In this document: positions 1 through 12,689 of the stretch, piece after piece | Layout of the letters: each line of letters opens with the position of its first letter | How positions within the stretch are numbered: position 1 is the first letter of the stretch | NCBI GenBank assembly: GCA_028554645.1 | Contig: JAQOOI010000051.1 | Span: forward strand, 310,001-374,000 | Origin: Omphalotus guepiniiformis | Taxonomy: Eukaryota > Basidiomycota > Agaricomycetes > Agaricales > Omphalotaceae | Direction: 5' to 3' | Length of the DNA stretch: 64,000 nucleotides | The notes under the pieces: model-generated | The model's database searches: none | The model's input: only the letters and a program-made list of their open reading frames with translations | Told to the model about the DNA's origin: nothing | Made by a program: the position numbers and the translations under genes

Positions 1-1032
1 ATAAACACCGGACTATAAACAGACCAGGGCAACTTTATGTTTTTGGTAGGATTTCCCTTCACAGGCACGATTCACGTTATAAAGACGATCCCCAGTGACC
101 CTGTGACTCTATGGTACTCTCCTGGATTTTCTCTCTCCAGGTTACTGCCCTTTTATACATACTGCCAGTCCAAAATTAATAAAAACGGAAATTATAGCTA
201 AACTGTCCTGTTTTATATATATACCTATATCCGTGTATGTAGGTTGTAAGTATCTGTGTCAAGTATGTCCATTATTACTTGTATAGATCTATTTTATGAG
301 GCAAAACCTCAAAAATGCGTTTTAATTCCATTATTTTTATTATAGTCAATATTCAGCCCCTTTATTTCATTTTTACGGATTTCCTTGACATTTCTCGGGC
401 ATCCGGGTTCCATAGGATTAATCACCTGATAGAAATTATACCCCTCAAAGTATCACATTGTTTTGTTAAAGGAACTCCTTCAATTCAGTAGTATTCCGAG
501 AAATTTTACTGATCGAGTTTTTTACACCTCCTAACCGGTTTCTTGTCAAGCAATTTTCACCGGACAATTAATCGAAGCAAATTTCCTCGATCAACTTTTG
601 TTCCTGGCGATTAATTAAGGAGTAAATACCCCAAAACTATTCTAGATCCATTATTTCGACTCTATTTCGCGTCCCATCCATTTTTAGTTTCCGCCGGGTT
701 TTTATTCTTTATTGACCGGAGGAAGATGTTCCCCTAATAGTTATATGATGCAATTGACGTTGTGATGTCAGAGTTCTCGTTACGAGATTGGGTGAGTCTG
801 ATTCAACAGTGGATGGCTATTGAACAATTCTCTACATCACAACTGTACTGACTAGCCTAGAACCTTGATACACATGTTGTACCGTAGGTAATAGAACATG
901 CTTTATTACTCAAATCACAACACATTTTGATTGACAAGGCGGGCACCTTTCAACCCTCTAATACCTCACTGCAAATGCCTAAAATGATTAATCACCTGGC
1001 TTTTAATGCAGATGCCAAAAATCGGCGCATCA
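1..1032 (+). repeat. R2 repeat copy 1, left end outside the window
   Basis: This sequence repeats at 31,993-32,828 plus 55,658-55,844. The intact copy 2 is 1,369 bases, starts TGATGAGAATG, ends CATCA and has a 4-base target duplication, so about 346 bases of copy 1 lie to the left of the window. It ends at CATCA (1,028-1,032). The next base resumes element-C sequence (ACGCTGTTCTG) that is continuous at 49,080-49,090 in the intact element C, so R2 inserted into element C here with ACGC as the likely target. TG...CA ends and a short duplication suggest a solo LTR or small non-autonomous LTR element. No coding capacity was recognised. Confidence 0.75.
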
Positions 1033-3405
1033 ACGCTGTTCTGCATGTCCTCGTAGGTGTCGATGAGAATCTGCAACTGCTCAGCTTCCTGAGAGACAAC
1101 TAAGAAATGAAGAATCTTTAATAAAAGATATATAGAGAAATGAGAAAAATATATACCTGCACTGCCGCTGCGAGCCAACGTGTAGGAGAGACAACGAAGC
1201 TGATCGCTGCCTTCCAAACCGTACGACCAGCTGCAGGTGTGGTTGTCCTTTGCGCAGGTAGCGCAGCGCCACTCGAATGTCTTGCTGTTAAGTTGGGGAC
1301 GGCATTCCCGCCCTTCTGTGTGTGTACCACCTACGCACGAAGCACAGATGGAGTCGCCAAAGAACTGAATAATGATAAAAGGGAATATTAGTGAACATCT
1401 ATCTCGAGTCAGAAAGATACTCACCCTGTCGAATGTGCGGTTGACTGAAACAAGTTGCTGTAAAGTAACAGGACGGCCATAAGGCCATCCAAAGACAACA
1501 CGGCCTGTAAAAGAACTGTTAAACAAACGCTAGAAAAATGAAAGTGAAGGATACTTACCAGGTACCTGCTCAAAGGCCTCCTTGGCACGATTCTGCGGCG
1601 TACAGCCATCTGAGCGCTAAGGAAGACATTGTCAGTAATAAGAGCTGAAATAAAAGAAATGATGAGACTTACGTGGAGATTTGGGGCCTCATGACGGGTG
1701 CCCGGGGCTAGAGAAACAGAAGATGTTGCGAAATCGGCGCGAGAAGCCCACAAAGGAGCCTCGAAGTCGATATTGAGATTGACTGGGGCTTTGGAACCCT
1801 CAGTCTTGACCAATTTCTCCTCTTCCTTCTTATCCTCTTCCTCGTCGCTGGATGCTGGTACAGTGACTGGAGTCGCTTTCGAGCGAGTCTTTCGAGACGC
1901 TGATTCATCAACCGGTTCTTCTACCCGCATCTTCCGAATCTTCGGTTGTGGCTTGACTGCCTGTTTACCCTTGCCCTGTGTAAGAAAACATGAGAACAGA
2001 AGAAGTAAATCTACAAAGAGAAATATACCTTTGAAGCTGCCGCTGCAGGCTTCTTACCTTCAGAAACGCGAGACTTTTTGGCCGGAGGCTCTGAGCTCTC
2101 GGACTCGAAGCCAGTGTCGTCATCGTCATTGTCGGTCAGCTCAGTTGATTCGGCAGTCGCTTCAACGTCGGAAATCTTGCGTTTCATCTAAAAATGATAA
2201 GAGTGAGAAATGACAACTTCAAACAAAAGAAAAGACTTACTGAACGACCCGGCAAGGGCGTTACAGAGGTCTTGGCTTTCGGTTTTGGCTGAGGTTTTGG
2301 TTTTGAAACCGGAGCCGGCGTCTTCGAGGATCCAGCGCGAGCGGCCTTGGCAGAAGAAGCAAGAGTGGAAAGAGGCGGGAGTAATATCTCGTCGTCATTG
2401 TTGTCTTCCTCGAGCTGTGGAGTTTGCTTAAGCTTGGGAAATGGAGGTAGTGGCTCCCACAAGTTGCGAAGCTGTAAAGAGTTGGCAAAAGAAATGAAAC
2501 CAGTCTGAAAAGTACTTACTGTATATTTGAGACAGAAGGAATCGAGTTTAGAGCGATTTAGGCCCCAGGGCGGCACAATAAATGACCTTGGCTTTGCCTG
2601 ATGTAGCCATAACGCGAGATTGCATGCAGAAAGAAAGGAACCGGTGAAATAATCGGGCAGGTGTGTATGTGAGCGCTGGCAACGATTGAAGGTTAGAGCA
2701 ACGCGAGTCTGTAAAGATGAGGTTAGCTATAACGAAGATGAAAAGAAAGGATGCCTACCAAGGCGAGATTCAAATCGTCGAAAGCGGATGTAATGGTCCT
2801 CAACCTAAGACCCTTTCCAAACTCCTTAAACGATTGATCTCGTAAACGACGGTCCAAGTCGCCTAGCCTTGAGACGATGGCGGAAAGAGCCTTGTAATCC
2901 TCTTCGTTCATGTCTGAGAGCTGTGAGAGGGAAAAGAAAAGAAAGAGGCCGTCAGAATGAGAACGGTTCTCGAATATATATGTGACACACTGTGAAAAGC
3001 AGCGCGTGAGAGAAAGGAATTAAAAAGGACTTACCGGTACCTCGGAAGGCTCCCTACTGAGAGTAATAGAGGAAGCCAATTGCCTTGAAAAGTCATCCAT
3101 CGGGGGACGGAGTGAGATGTGAAAAGAAAAACGAGAATCACTGTCTGTTTAAGTCGAAACTTCGACAGAAGTAGATTGCGGGTTTTGCCGAAGTCTGACA
3201 TTGCCGTCACATGCCGATGTAAATGTATTGACTGGCGATCAATTGAGAAAAGTTTTGCCTAATGGCAGTCCGTGAAACGTGATATTGTGATATTGAACAG
3301 TACGAAATGCGCTTCTATGACAAATCTGCTAGTAATAGTTGTATCTAACTCGATTTTGGCCAATCTGGTACGATCGGGGACGATCTTATTTTACTTTGGG
3401 GGAGA
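1033..3405 (-). pseudogene. Fragment of element C antisense gene 2 (copy C1, left part)
   Basis: The segment matches the 3' internal part of element C at about 49,083-51,458. It holds the same minus-strand exons: a cysteine-rich exon (about 1,158-1,364), the Lys/Glu-rich exon (about 1,671-1,975), the Pro/Lys-rich exon and the start exon near 3,100. GT...AG intron ends are visible between them. The gene is cut at its 3' end by R2, so its last exon is incomplete. At its promoter side the segment runs into the polypurine tract TTTGGGGGAGA and then only 42 bases of LTR. It is unlikely to be expressed as a complete protein. Confidence 0.7.
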
Positions 3406-3447
3406 TGTTGTGTCAAAAAGCCTTTCAGTGCTGAAATCTATCAGATT
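3406..3447 (+). repeat. 42-base stub of a C-type LTR
   Basis: The element-C polypurine tract is followed by the first 42 bases of the LTR (TGTTGTGTCAAAAAGCC...). At CAGATT the sequence switches to internal element-C sequence (CGAAGCCAGTG) that also occurs at about 2,105. The switch point has a few bases of shared sequence on the two sides, as expected for template switching or illegitimate recombination. Confidence 0.8.
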
Positions 3448-4749
3448 CGAAGCCAGTGTCATCATCATCATCGTCGGTCAGCTCAGTTGATTCGGCGGTT
3501 GCTTCAACGTCGGAAATCTTGCGTTTCATCTAAAAATGATAAAAGTGAGAAACGAGAAATGTCAAACGAAAGAAAAGACTTACCGAACAACCCGGTAAGG
3601 GCGTTACGGAAGCCTTGGCCTTTGGTTTTGGCTGAGGTTTTGGTTTTGAAACAGGAGCTGGCGTCTTTGACGATCCAGCACGAGCGGCCTTGGCAGAAGA
3701 AGCAAGAGTGGCAAGAGGCGGGAGTAATATTTCGTCGTCGTCGTTGTCTTCCTCGAGCTGCGGCGTTTGGTGAAGCTTAGGAAATGGAGGCAGTGGTTCC
3801 CATAAATTGCGAAGCTGTAAAAAGTTAGCAAAAAGAAATGACACGGATCTGAAAGATACTTACTGTATATTTGAGACAAAAAGAATCAAGCCTAGCACGG
3901 TTTAGCCCCCAAGGCGGCACAATAAATGAAGTTGGTTTTGCTTGGTGAAGCCATAGCGCGAGGTTGCAGGCTGAAAGAAAGGAGCCAGTGAAATAGTCGG
4001 GGAGATGTGTATGTGCTCTCTGGCAACGATTGAAAGTTAGGGCAACGCGAGTCTGTAAAGATGACGTTAGCTATAACAAAGATGAAAAGAAAATGATACG
4101 TACCAAAGCAATATTCAAGTTGTCGAAGGCGGAGGTAATGGTCTTCAACCTAAGGCCCTTGCCAAACTCCTTAAATGATTGGTCACGTAAACATCAATCA
4201 AAATCGCCTAGCCTTGAAACAATGGCGGAAAGAGATTTATAGTCTTCTTCGTTCATGTCTGCGAGCTGTGAGGGTGAAAAGAAAAGAAAGAGGCCGTCAA
4301 ATGAGAACGGTTCTCAAATATATATGTGACACACTGTGAAAAACAGCACGTGAGAGAAAGGAATTAAAAAGGACTTACCGGTACCTCGGAAGGCTCCCTA
4401 CTGAGAGTAATAGAGGAAGCCAATTGCCTTGAAAAGTCATCCATCGGGAGACGGAGTGAGATGTGAAAAGAAAAACGAGAATCACTGTCTGTTTAAGTCA
4501 AAACTTCGACAGAAGCAGATTGCGGGTTTCGCCGAAGTCTGACATTGCTGTCACATGCCGATGTAAATGTATTGACTGGCGATCAATTGAGAAAAGTTTT
4601 GCCTAATGGCAGTCAGTGAGATGTGATGTTGTGATATTGAACAGTACGAAATGCGCTTCTATGACAAATCTGCTAGTAATAGCTGTATCTAACTCGATTT
4701 TGGCCAATCTGGTACGATCGGGGACGATCTTATTTTACTTTGGGGGAGA
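3448..4749 (-). pseudogene. Second, duplicated fragment of element C antisense gene 2
   Basis: This repeats the interval of about 2,105-3,405, from the acidic exon to the start exon near 4,440, and ends in the polypurine tract next to the full LTR. One exon contains a TGA-type break where the intact copy reads LDRR (minus strand, near 4,190-4,200). The same break is present in the inverted fragment at 25,339-26,713, so the two share a recent common source. The segment has no 3' exons and cannot encode the whole protein. Confidence 0.7.
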
Positions 4750-6593
4750 TGTTGTGTCAAAAAGCCTTTCAGTGCTGAAATCTATCAGATTGAAGTAAAT
4801 ATGGAATGTTCAAGCATTGGAAACTGAACATAAAGGACTAGAGTCACCCCAGACTGCTAGTTAAGACATGAAACATACTTGTACTCACAATGCCTAAGTG
4901 TAGTGATTGCTACAGTACTAAATCTGGTGCTAAGCAACTGTGACCAATGGGTTATACAAGGAGATACTAGTTATGCCTCTCCAGATGTGTTGGAATTCCA
5001 ATGTTCCATACCAGATTGAGTTGGTCAGATCCACCCTCTAATAACTAGAGACTCTACCAGGTGTTGTTGACTGTAATCCAAGGGGTTGATGGATTTTCAC
5101 TTCAATTGAACAACTATCTAAGTCCTTTGGACTGATCAAAAGTTCCAGCTGGTCTTGCTAACTAAGTTGGCACTACAAGATTGAATGCTGAGAACATGGG
5201 CAATCTTGAAGATTGTATTACCAGAGAAATATTTGTACATTGAGTACTATGTGAACATAATGTCACTAAGATGAAATGCCAATCTGTGTAATAATGGAAG
5301 TAGATTCAAAGTTACATCTGCACAAATGAGTTAGATACTCAATACTCATGATGGAAGGAGTTAGATACTGAAAATGAGTATCTCTCTGGATCTGAGTATC
5401 TCTCTGAAATTCAGTAACCCTCTGAACTTGATGAAAGACAAAGGCACTCTAATTGGAGGTCTTAGACGAAACTATGGGATAGAATACTGTCCTAGGAGAA
5501 GCTGAGAGCTATCCTAAACAAGAAATATAACCTGAGTACAAATCTGACCAAAAGAGATGTATAGGGGTAAAAACTTGAAATAAACAGTTACTGTACCTTA
5601 CTGTGGCTGATAGAAACGATGAAGCATGGTCTAGATAAGCTCTAGAGCTTCTACACAACTCCTAATGCTGCCCTAGTAGAGGAGAATGTGCCAATTTTGG
5701 AGAAACTTATAGGGGACCAGATTTGCAATGCACTAAGGAGAATGTCACCTGTCAGGATACTGGTTGCTATTTACATGTTCTGGACCTTTATTTAGATACC
5801 CTGGGTACGCCCTAACACTCCTAGAACGCGGACAAAGCGATATATTTCTGTTTTTATACCAATCTATACCCAAAGTTCCTACATTTTGACTATCTAACTA
5901 AAAATTTACCTAGAAAACTACCTAAAAAGAATCCAATCTCTGCTCAATTGATACTTACTTACTTTTGACTCATTTACTGTTCAGATTACTCTTTTAATTT
6001 CGAGATATATGTTTGATTTTATGATTTAGTATATATAGCTTACAGAGTATCTATTTAGATTTTCTTAAGCAAGTACTGCCCAAAGCTACAAGCCAAAGCA
6101 GGAAAACCTTCTTAGACGGAATATAGCCTGGCTCTTTAGAGTTCAGTTCGAGAAATATCCAGTTGTGAAAACTTCTGTAAAGTCCCTTGTGGCAGATAAA
6201 TTGAAAGAGATACTGAATCTTTGCTGAAACTGCTGTTCTGTCTGTGCTGAATCTGCCTGCTGAAACTGTCTGTGCTGCATCTGAAACTGTTCCCTGCATT
6301 GTCTGACCATTGGATCGAGTTTAACATCGAGATTGATTGTCCTGAATCCCTCCTGAACCCTGAAAACCACCCTTACCTTCTGTCTGAATCTTGTGTTTTG
6401 AGATACCCTCTGCCATTTTTCACCCAGATCGAGATAAAGACACCTGTAGCCCTGCAGATTCGAAGTTCAATTGTTGCGTCTAACTGTGCGGAATCTCTGA
6501 CAACACCAGTCACACCTCACCCTATATCATTTTTGATTTGAGTTGGATAGTGCTCATTTGAGTATCTCTCTCGTTCATTTCATAGTCACTACA
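4750..6593 (+). repeat. C-type LTR, 3' LTR of copy C1 (1,844 bases)
   Basis: It begins TGTTGTGTCAAAAAGCC directly after the polypurine tract ACTTTGGGGGAGA (4,737-4,749) and ends CATAGTCACTACA. The length equals both LTRs of the full element C. A TATA-like stretch is at about 6,030-6,037. The next four bases, CCGG, would be the target duplication; the left partner lies outside the window. After the LTR, the pol gene of a decayed chromovirus (B1) resumes, so element C inserted into B1 pol. Short open frames inside this LTR are conserved only because the LTR copies are nearly identical. Confidence 0.9.
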
Positions 6594-9247
6594 CCGGAAA
6601 TTGAATGAAGCAACAATAAAGAACAAGTACCCGTTGCCGCTCATTCAAGAACTCATTGATAAACTGAAGGATTCAAAAGTATTTTTGAAAATGAATGTTC
6701 AATGAGAATACAATAATATCTGGATCAAAGAAGGTGATGAGTGGAAGGCGGCATTTAGGACTAATCAGAGGCTCTTTGAACCAACAGTTATGTTCTTTGG
6801 TCTTACAAATTCCTTGGCAACCTTCCAAGCGTTCATAAATCATATCTTAAGGGATTTGATCAATGAAGGTCATGTCATGGTTTACTTAGATGATATCTTG
6901 ATTTTCACAAACACAATTAAAGAGCACGAGTCAATTGTAAAACAGGTGTTAAATATATTACAAGAACACAAGTTGTATCTTAGACCTGAAAAGTGCGAAT
7001 TTAAGACCAACAATGTCGAGTACCTTGGAGTATTTGTAGGGGATGGACAAGTACAGATGGATCTAAAGAAAGTCAAAGCGATAAAGGAATGGAAAGTGCC
7101 AGAAACAAGAAGGAAGTATAGTCCTTCTTGGGTTTCTGTAACTTCTATTGATGATTTATCCAAGGATTCAGTCAAGTGGCCATTGTCATCATTGACTGGG
7201 AATTCAAAGTGGGAATGGACAGAGCAACAACAGCAGGCATTCGAAGAACTCAAAAGTAGAATTGCTGAAGAAGTTATTCTAATCATATCTGTGATCATGG
7301 GCAATTCAGAGTTGAGGTAGATTCATCAGATTATGCGGATAGAGCTGTCTTATTGCAAAAGATAGATGGAAAATGGTGGCCTATTGCATTCAGATCTAGA
7401 TCTCTAAATGAAACGTAATGTAATTACAAGATCTATGATAAGAAAATGATGGCCATTATGGATACCTTAGCAGATTGGAGACAGTATCTAATGGGTGTGG
7501 AAGAGTCATTTGAGATCTATACAGATCATCAAAATCTTTAGTATTTCAAAAGACCACAGAAATTGAATTGCTGACAAGCCTGATGGATCACTGAATTATC
7601 AGAATATGACTTTACATTGATTCATAAACCTGGAAAGTCAATGGGAAAGCCAGATGCATTGTCCAGGATGGCCAATCATGAGACAGGGGAGAATGACAAT
7701 GAGGATGTGGTACTTTTAAAGCCAGAACTTTTTTCGATCAATAGACTAGAGATGCCCAAGGACAAGATCTTGGATCTTATAAAGAAGAAGTCAAAAGTAT
7801 GGGATAATCTAGTAGATAAGGCTTTAGAAGGAAAACAGAAGAATTGGTTTGAGTCAGAGGAAGGAATTGTGACGTGACAAGATAGAGTTTATGTACCTAT
7901 TGATAATAGGTTACGGGGAAAGATCATCAGATTGCATCACAATACAGTTCTTACAGGACATCCAGAGCAGTTCAAAACCATGGAATTGGTGACAAGAAAC
8001 TATTGGTGGCCAGGGATAACTCAGGATGTACAGAAACATGTTAGAGGATGTGAAAAGTGTCAGGCCACTAAGATTCATCAAACCAAACCAATGGGAACAC
8101 TAGTCACAAATAATGTTCTACAAGAACCCTGGGAAGTCATAGGAACAGATCTGATCAGAGAATTACTAGAAGCTGGAGAATTTAATGCCATAAGTGTGAC
8201 TGTGGATTATTTCACAAAACAAACATGTCTGATACCCACACACATGTCGTTAACATCTGAAGGAATGACCAGAATCTATAGGAACAAAATGTTTCCTATA
8301 CATGGATTGCTGAGAAAGATTATTTATGATCAAGGACCCCAATATCACTCTCAATTCATGAAGGAACTATACCAGTTATTAGGCATTCAGGGAAGCTTCA
8401 CAACGGTGTATCACTCACAGATGAATAAACAGAAAGAACGGATGAACCAAGAGATTGAACATCATCTCCAGTTATTCATCAATCATCATCAAAACGACTG
8501 ACATAAATGGTTACCAACAGCAAAATTTGTGTTGAATGATAGAATACACTCAACCACGGGTGTCACTCCGTTCTATGCTGATATAGGATGACATCCATAT
8601 AAGGGAATAGCTCCAAAGACTCAGAGGAAACCATCAGTCAAATACAAACCTAATGACAAAGTATGGCTTGAAGCGACAAATCTGACTTCTGATCAACCAA
8701 TGAAGAAGTTGGATGATAAACAATCTGGTCCTTTTGAAGTTGTAAAGAAAGTTGGAGCAACATCATACCAGCTAAAAATCCCAAAGACTTGGAAAAGGAT
8801 ATATCCAGTCTTTAATGGAGTCCTACTGTTACCTTATCATCCACCCAAATTTCCCGAGCAACCCAAGAATGACAATCCGCCACCAGTGATAGAAGGAGAA
8901 GAACCGGAATTCGAAGTGGAAGAAGTGGTAGACTCAGGGAAGTATAGGGGAGGGAGATTTGGTTACAAAGTACAATGGAAGGGATATTCACAGCACAAAC
9001 AAACATGAAAACCATTAGCGAACCTTGCAAATGCAAAGGAAGCAATTGAGGACTTCCATAAAAAATTCCCCAATAGACCACAACCACCTCAGTTAAGAAG
9101 GATTGAGGTTCCAATTTCCTTATTTCCAACATCATTGTTACGATCTATCCCTAAAGCATATACCAAAGTACTAGAAACAAAGATGCCAACAGAAGCATTA
9201 GCAGTGAAGTTAGGACGATGGGGACATCATCCCTAAGGAGGGGGTTA
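6594..9247 (+). pseudogene. B1: decayed chromovirus pol (RT, RNase H, integrase, chromodomain)
   Basis: The translated pieces match pol of element B closely. They include the RT motif YLDDILIF (about 6,886-6,909), RNase H remnants near 7,310-7,560, the HHCC zinc region of integrase at about 7,936-8,070, integrase core pieces to 8,500 and a C-terminal chromodomain-like piece (8,910-9,010). Many stops and frameshifts break it, for example TGA or TAG where element B has Trp, Gln or Arg. About 45 codons near 8,615-8,640 are missing relative to element B. CG dinucleotides are scarce compared with element B, which points to CpG-to-TpG decay. The 5' part of the element lies beyond the C1 insertion, left of the window. 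Confidence 0.85.
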
Positions 9248-9698
9248 TGTTACGAACACTTTCTTTTTTCATTTTATCTTATTGTTTGTACATATAGACA
9301 CTTTTATTATTAGTAGATAGCATCTTAAGTTATAGATCTAGGGTTATATTAAATACACACATAGGTTGCATGATGATCGAGATAAGCATGTAGTCCTCAA
9401 GATGATCATGATCATAAATGAAACACTTGAGGCAATCGAACTCATGGTAGACACACGGTGAATTAGTCAAGGGTATAGCCCAGGGTTTAAAATTTTATTT
9501 ATGTATATAACAAGTCCACTTAGGTAGATATTTCTTTAGCTTTGATCTTGTCAATAACTCCTCAAGTTTATACTTGTACTTAGCATAAGTTCCTTATACC
9601 GCTTCTCTTCTCAATTCTAATCTCTGTTCTTCCTCTTTTTGTGTGAACTAAGACCATTGTGTTTGATTATTTGAGTTTGATAACTCGAGTTGCTGACA
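9248..9698 (+). repeat. 3' LTR of B1 (451 bases)
   Basis: It starts TGTTACGAAC immediately after the polypurine tract AAGGAGGGGGTTA and ends TTGCTGACA. It is the reverse complement of the element-B LTRs (457 bases at 32,829-33,285 and 55,196-55,652) with many substitutions. A TATATAA box is at about 9,504-9,510. The divergence from the element-B LTRs fits an old copy. Confidence 0.85.
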
Positions 9699-9949
9699 GG
9701 AACTGCAAGAGCACTTACTACGCACCAGTTGGGATGGCAGTAGGTGGGAAGTACTGAGAGGGATGAAGAGGCCTCATTAATGCAGGTGAGTAAGCCTCAT
9801 TAATGGAGTGTCAACCCACATTAATGGGATCTATTGATGCATACATGTACTACATCTACCGGTGCCCATGTATCATGTATGGTGTGCAATCTTACTATTT
9901 CATTAATAGGGATGGTGTCATGGTGAAAGGCTTTTATTGGCACTGGGTG
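9699..9949. other. Non-coding sequence between B1 and a C-like LTR
   Basis: No gene was recognised. A short motif, CCTCATTAATG, recurs around 9,770-9,820. The right end (about 9,880-9,945, minus strand) may be the last coding bases of the pogo-like gene, because its reading frame would follow on from the sequence at 11,755 if the LTR between were removed. This is inference only. Confidence 0.35.
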
Positions 9950-11754
9950 AAGATCAAGATCAAGATCTAACCCAACAAACCAACAACCAACTAAGTCTGT
10001 GTTTTCGCAAGTGGTGGCAGGCGTTGATCAGATTCCACACGCTTAGCACTGACAATGAACTTGTAAGATGATCACAAGTGTAAAAGACTATCAGTCTGAA
10101 CGAAGGTTTTACAACACAGCAGACAAAGAGATTATCAGATTGTGAGCTCGTAAGAGCAACAAATTGGAAGCAGAACAGTAACAGACAGAATCACAGAGAC
10201 AAACAGACACAGAGATTTCCAAGAGTCACCAGCATAACAAATGGACAGCAGCAGCAGTTCAGAACAGTTTCAGATCAGATTAGAACTGATTCAGCAGTTC
10301 AACAGACAGCAGTCAGATAATCAGATGGTGCCACTCAGGGACTTCAATGTATTTGCCACTCAGGACTTTAGTGTAAGTTAAAGTGCTACAACACAAACTG
10401 GACTCTAAGGACCAGGCTCGCAATTCTCTGTTAGAAGTCTAACTTTAGAGCTTATGAGCTCGTCAGATTCAACCTTCAAAGGTGTTCCTGCTTCGCTTTA
10501 TAAAAGCTGGCCCAGTAGTTCCTTGATATTTCTATCCAAATACATGGTCCTTATATACTGCTAGCTAGATAAATATTATAAATCTGAAAAGATAATAGAG
10601 AAAAAGAAAATAAGACAGAATAAACAAAATTGAGTGGGGTGGATTCTATAAACAACAAGAGATTGTCCATATCAAGCCATATTGGGTATATCAGAAACAG
10701 TAAATCTAGTTTGAGTTTTGCAGATCTCATGAGCTGCACATTGTGTGGTTGACACAGCCTCAGGATTGTGTGATATGATGAGATCATGGTGTCATATGAC
10801 AAATTCACCAATTTGCAATAATCCTGGGCAGAGTCTATTTCCAAATATAGGGTCTCCTCTGGTCTGGAGACTTGGACAAAGTGTGCTACCTCGTCTCAAA
10901 CGGCCTAGAAAGCCCATTGACATCACATTTCCATCAGTAACCAAGATACCAGAGCTCTAGCTTATCAGCCTAGAACTTGGGCCAAGATACAGATCATTAT
11001 CTGGCTCCTATCTGGCTTCAGGGTATTGTCACATCATCTAGGACCAAGGTATACCCTTATCCATCATGCAGGATTACCTCTAGTGCACATAGTAACTATG
11101 TTCTGCAAAGTCTCCATAGGTAGACAGATCACCAGCTCATCAGATCATAGTCTGAGAAATTCCTGTCAACTTGAACTCCAGACAGTCTTCCAGATCACCA
11201 GCTGGTCAGCTCATGAGCTTGCCAGATCTAGCTCTCATGACCATCTTCAGAATCTAAGACTAAGTCCCTCCTTAAAGAATCCCAACTGAGTACTAAGTTC
11301 TCTTAGTTTACAGATGTTCATCCACACACTGGCACATCTCCAGATAGAGTATCACCAATCAACAACATCATAGCTCGCAAGTCATCCAGATCATCAGATC
11401 ACCAGATAGTCATATAGATTGTCACTCATAATCCCCCACAATCTCCTAGATTACAATCAGGCAATACTCTGGGAGTGTCTGGGCCTATTAAGGTGGGTCT
11501 GACCAACTCTACCATATAGATGGTGGAGGCAAGTCCAGTATCTCACCAGATGGACTCATTAATCACAGCAGCTAAGCACCATATCATGTACTGTAACATA
11601 CACTATTCTCAGGCCATTGTTACAGTGTGCCCTCATGTGTTGACTAGCAGCTGGGGCTCACTCTAGTCCTCAATTCCCTTGTTACACATCTCCAATCTCA
11701 TCATATTGAGTGTTTGTATACAATCTGAAGCTCAGACCGCTCTCAAGCTCAACA
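9950..11754 (-). repeat. Diverged C-like solo LTR, reversed
   Basis: Blocks along this interval align in order with the reverse complement of the C-type LTR. Examples are GGCGTTGATCAGATTCC near 10,020, GAACAGTTTCAGAT near 10,270 and CTAGCAGCTGGGGCTCACTC near 11,645. The right end CTCAACA is followed by CTGG, after which pogo-like coding sequence begins on the minus strand. The left end is uncertain: TGAAGATCAAG at 9,950 is preceded by CTGGG, close to the expected CTGG duplication. It is clearly older or from a different subfamily than the other C LTRs. Several ORFs inside have no support as genes. Confidence 0.6.
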
Positions 11755-12380
11755 CTGGTCTCACTAATACATTTTGAAGTTCTAGATACGAAGTTGTAAA
11801 TTCCACCTGTTCAGGTGTCAATCCACTCTCAATCTGGGCTGAATGAGTTTTAACAAGGTAGTCAAGCATTTTTTGATGGCAGAAATGCTTGAGAATATGC
11901 TGAATTCTGACATCAGCAGGCTGAAACATTCCTGTGCCTAAAGAATGATCAGAAAAATACCCCCTTCCAAGATGAAAAAGCACTTACAATTGGCAGGTAC
12001 AAAGATAAGGAAGATGTGCAGAAACTCTTTAAAGACAAAGGTACAAAATTTCTCTCTAGTATGAACAGGATAGCAATCAATAAAGAGAATAGATTTCTGA
12101 TCTCTTGGGAGCTTTTGCACTTCAATATAGGATTCTATCCAAGGTTTAAGAATTTTGTGCATTCACTAAACACAAGAATGAGAACATATGCACATCTCTT
12201 TCATAGTCTTCAGAGTACTAAAGTAGCTTGTTTTTTTCTTGCTTCCCACAAAAGTAAAGTCAAATCCCAATTCAATAGCTTTATTCCAACTGTCAGCATC
12301 ATGTGAAGGAAGCAATTGTGCACTTGCCCCACTCCAAACCACCTGGAATGGTAGCAGATCCCCATCAGGTGTAGAGGTGA
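11755..12380 (-). pseudogene. pogo-like DDE transposase, C-terminal part
   Basis: The minus strand encodes the catalytic core of a fungal pogo/Tigger-type DDE (DDE_1 family) transposase. It reads LLPFQVVWSG (about 12,350), then FSTLKTMKEM, then the ILFIDCYPVH segment with the second Asp and a following His (about 12,080), then LIFVPANC and GMFQPADV, and ends near QNVLVRP at 11,755. Frameshifts and stops are present. The 5' side is cut by a solo C LTR at 12,381. The sequence resumes in frame at 30,522, and GTGA is duplicated at the two sides. The 3' side is cut by the LTR ending at 11,754. Confidence 0.85.
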
Positions 12381-12500
12381 TGTTGCGTCAAAAAGCCTTT
12401 CAGTACTGAAATCTATCAGATTGAAGTAAATATGGAATGTTCAAGCATTGGAAACTGAACAGAAAGGACTAGAGTCACCCCAGACTGCTAGTTAAGACAT
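12381..12500 (+). repeat. Solo C-type LTR (C2), left part
   Basis: This is the first 120 bases of a C-type LTR (TGTTGCGTCAAAAAGCC...), cut by element A at GACAT. It continues at 28,787. The left flank GTGA (12,377-12,380) matches the right flank at 30,522-30,525. The total length without element A is about 1,850 bases, so this is a solo LTR left after LTR-LTR recombination. Confidence 0.9.
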
Positions 12501-12689
12501 TGTTAGGAACCTAGATGGATCAGGAGCATGAATACAAGAGGATTGAACAAGTCAACAAAAGTGTAGCAAAAGTGATGCCAGAAAAATTTCAAATTTCTAG
12601 ATGTTATTGGACTAGTCATTTTAGATGACCTACCTATTGGACCAGTCATTTCAGATGATTTATTGCTTCACATTGCAATCTCATGTTTA

